Assembly (NCBI GenBank): GCA_030043595.1 | Contig: JASHXJ010000218.1 | Span: forward strand, 1-7,650 | Length of the DNA: 7,650 nt | Direction: 5' to 3' | Origin: Trebonia sp. | GTDB taxonomy: Bacteria > Actinomycetota > Actinomycetes > Streptosporangiales > Streptosporangiaceae | Shown here: one piece after another, positions 6,103-7,650 of the stretch | Position numbering within the stretch: position 1 is the stretch's first letter | Layout of the letters: each line of letters opens with the position of its first letter | Translations under genes and position numbers: made by a program | Notes under the pieces: generated by a model | Database searches by the model: none | The model's input: only the letters and a program-made list of their open reading frames with translations | What the model was told of the DNA's origin: nothing

Positions 6103-6936
6103 GTGGCTGGCAACCAGGCAGACGGCGACATCACCTCTGATGCGCGGCAGCCACCGAAGATCGACACCTCTGTCGCGCATCCGGCCCGGGTGTATGACTA
6201 CTGGCTGGGCGGCAAGAACAATTTCGCCGCCGACCGCGAGGCTGCCGAAGCGGTGATGGCCGCACGGCCGACGATTACCCGCGACATCCGGGCTAACCGC
6301 GCCTTCCTGAACCGGTCGGTGGCCTACCTGGCGGCCGAGGAGGGCATCCGGCAGTTCCTCGACATTGGCACGGGCATCCCGACCAGCCCGAACGTGCACG
6401 AGGTGGTCCAGTCCATTGCTCCGGACGCGCGGATCGTCTACGTGGACAACGATCCGATCGTGCTGACGCACGCCCGCAACCTGCTCAGCAGCACGCCGGA
6501 AGGCGCGACCGAATACCTCGAGGCAGACGTGCGCAGGCCCGGTGAGATCCTGGCGAAGGCAGCCGGGACGCTGGACTTCAGCCAGCCGATCGCCGTGGTG
6601 CTGGTCGGGATCTTGCACCTGATCAGCGACGCTGAGGACCCGTACGGGATTAGCGCGCGGCTGATGGACTCGGTACCTTCGGGCAGCTTCCTCGTGATCA
6701 CCCACCCCGCGAGCGACATCCAGGCCGAAGTCGTCGCCGAAGGCGCGCGGCGCTACAACCAGCAGGTGGCCACCGCGCAGACGCGGCGCAACTTCGCGGA
6801 GGTCACCGCTTTCTTCCAGGATCTGGACCTCGTCGAACCCGGAGTGGTGCAGATCCACCGGTGGCATCCCGAGCCGGGCATCTCCGTGGACGACTACGAG
6901 GTGTCAGGCTGGGCTGCGGTCGGCCGCAAGCGCTAG
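6103..6936 (+). CDS. SAM-dependent methyltransferase, PF04672 (DUF574) family
   Basis: A 277-residue protein of the actinomycete-rich Methyltransf_19 family; substrates are mostly unknown. Diagnostic blocks are the N-terminal HPARVYDYWLGGKNNF (26-41) with the following ADREAAE, and motif I FLDIGTGIPTSPNVHEVVQ (85-103). YVDNDPIVLTHARNLL follows (113-128) with the acidic ribose-binding position, then YLEADVRRP near 138-146, and AVVLVGILHLI near 164-174. HRWHPEP (about 253-259) precedes the C-terminal strand. Length fits the family. The start is GTG 6103 with AAGG 5 nt upstream. The frame is continuous with the stop codon of the upstream oxidoreductase at 6025-6027 and contains no earlier ATG or GTG, so GTG 6103 is the natural start. 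The 75 bp spacing allows co-transcription with the oxidoreductase, though a separate promoter is possible. Confidence 0.93.
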   Translation: MAGNQADGDITSDARQPPKIDTSVAHPARVYDYWLGGKNNFAADREAAEAVMAARPTITRDIRANRAFLNRSVAYLAAEEGIRQFLDIGTGIPTSPNVHEVVQSIAPDARIVYVDNDPIVLTHARNLLSSTPEGATEYLEADVRRPGEILAKAAGTLDFSQPIAVVLVGILHLISDAEDPYGISARLMDSVPSGSFLVITHPASDIQAEVVAEGARRYNQQVATAQTRRNFAEVTAFFQDLDLVEPGVVQIHRWHPEPGISVDDYEVSGWAAVGRKR

Positions 6937-6956
6937 CCGCGACCTCCGCGTCGGCT
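6935..6956. terminator. Hairpin between convergent genes (possible bidirectional terminator)
   Basis: AGCCGCG (6935-6941) pairs with CGTCGGCT (6949-6956), giving 7 bp with one bulged T and a 7 nt loop. It overlaps the TAG of the methyltransferase gene and lies in the 43 bp gap before the convergent amidotransferase stop at 6980. No T-run is present. Confidence 0.3.
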
Positions 6957-6979
6957 GGGCCTGGGTACGGCTGGATGAG

Positions 6980-7648
<669 letters not shown>

Positions 7649-7650
7649 CA

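Noticed and set aside
5229..6140. A 303-codon plus-strand open frame
   Set aside because: It is an out-of-frame shadow of the oxidoreductase with an Arg/Gly-rich translation.
5716..6867. A 383-codon minus-strand open frame
   Set aside because: It lies opposite the oxidoreductase and the PF04672 methyltransferase, both with complete family motifs. Its translation shows no recognisable domain, so it is a GC-driven shadow.

Overview
The window is high-GC DNA with G/C-rich third codon positions. It encodes protein families that are common or largely confined to actinomycetes: a PF04672-type methyltransferase, a DUF2252 protein, and a two-domain 'LGERLGP...RTARRR' protein. The source is most likely a filamentous or spore-forming actinomycete; genus cannot be decided from this sequence. 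No tRNA, rRNA, CRISPR array, integrase or transposase was seen.

Layout from left to right. (1) The 3' end of a plus-strand gene of unknown function enters from the left edge (1-360). (2) A minus-strand class I SAM-dependent methyltransferase (442-1194) is divergent from (3) a plus-strand 313-residue protein of unknown function (1469-2410), whose codon use looks foreign to its neighbours. (4) 2411-2849 has no intact gene. It holds a tandem hairpin after gene 3, a minus-strand remnant that reads as the last pieces of a WD40-repeat protein (2567-2824), and a good promoter. (5) That promoter drives a DUF2252 protein (2850-4220), probably from a leaderless mRNA. (6) A tight minus-strand pair (4973 down to 4263) encodes an ABM-type alpha/beta-barrel protein and a conserved 135-residue protein. 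(7) A divergent control region (4974-5121) separates this pair from (8) a plus-strand beta-hydroxyacid-dehydrogenase-type NAD(P) oxidoreductase (5122-6027). It is followed after 75 bp by (9) a PF04672-type methyltransferase (6103-6936). (10) Convergent to these, at the right edge, is the C-terminal part of a TrpG/PabA-type glutamine amidotransferase. It appears fused to something upstream, most likely a TrpE-type synthase.

The genes do not form one obvious pathway. The best supported functional unit is the 4263-6936 block: a two-gene operon, a dyad-containing divergent promoter region, and an oxidoreductase plus methyltransferase pair. The amidotransferase belongs to chorismate use (anthranilate or aminodeoxychorismate synthesis). 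No clear new multi-gene system is visible. The most unusual stretch is 1200-2850, with an orphan gene of atypical codon use followed by a decayed WD40 fragment.
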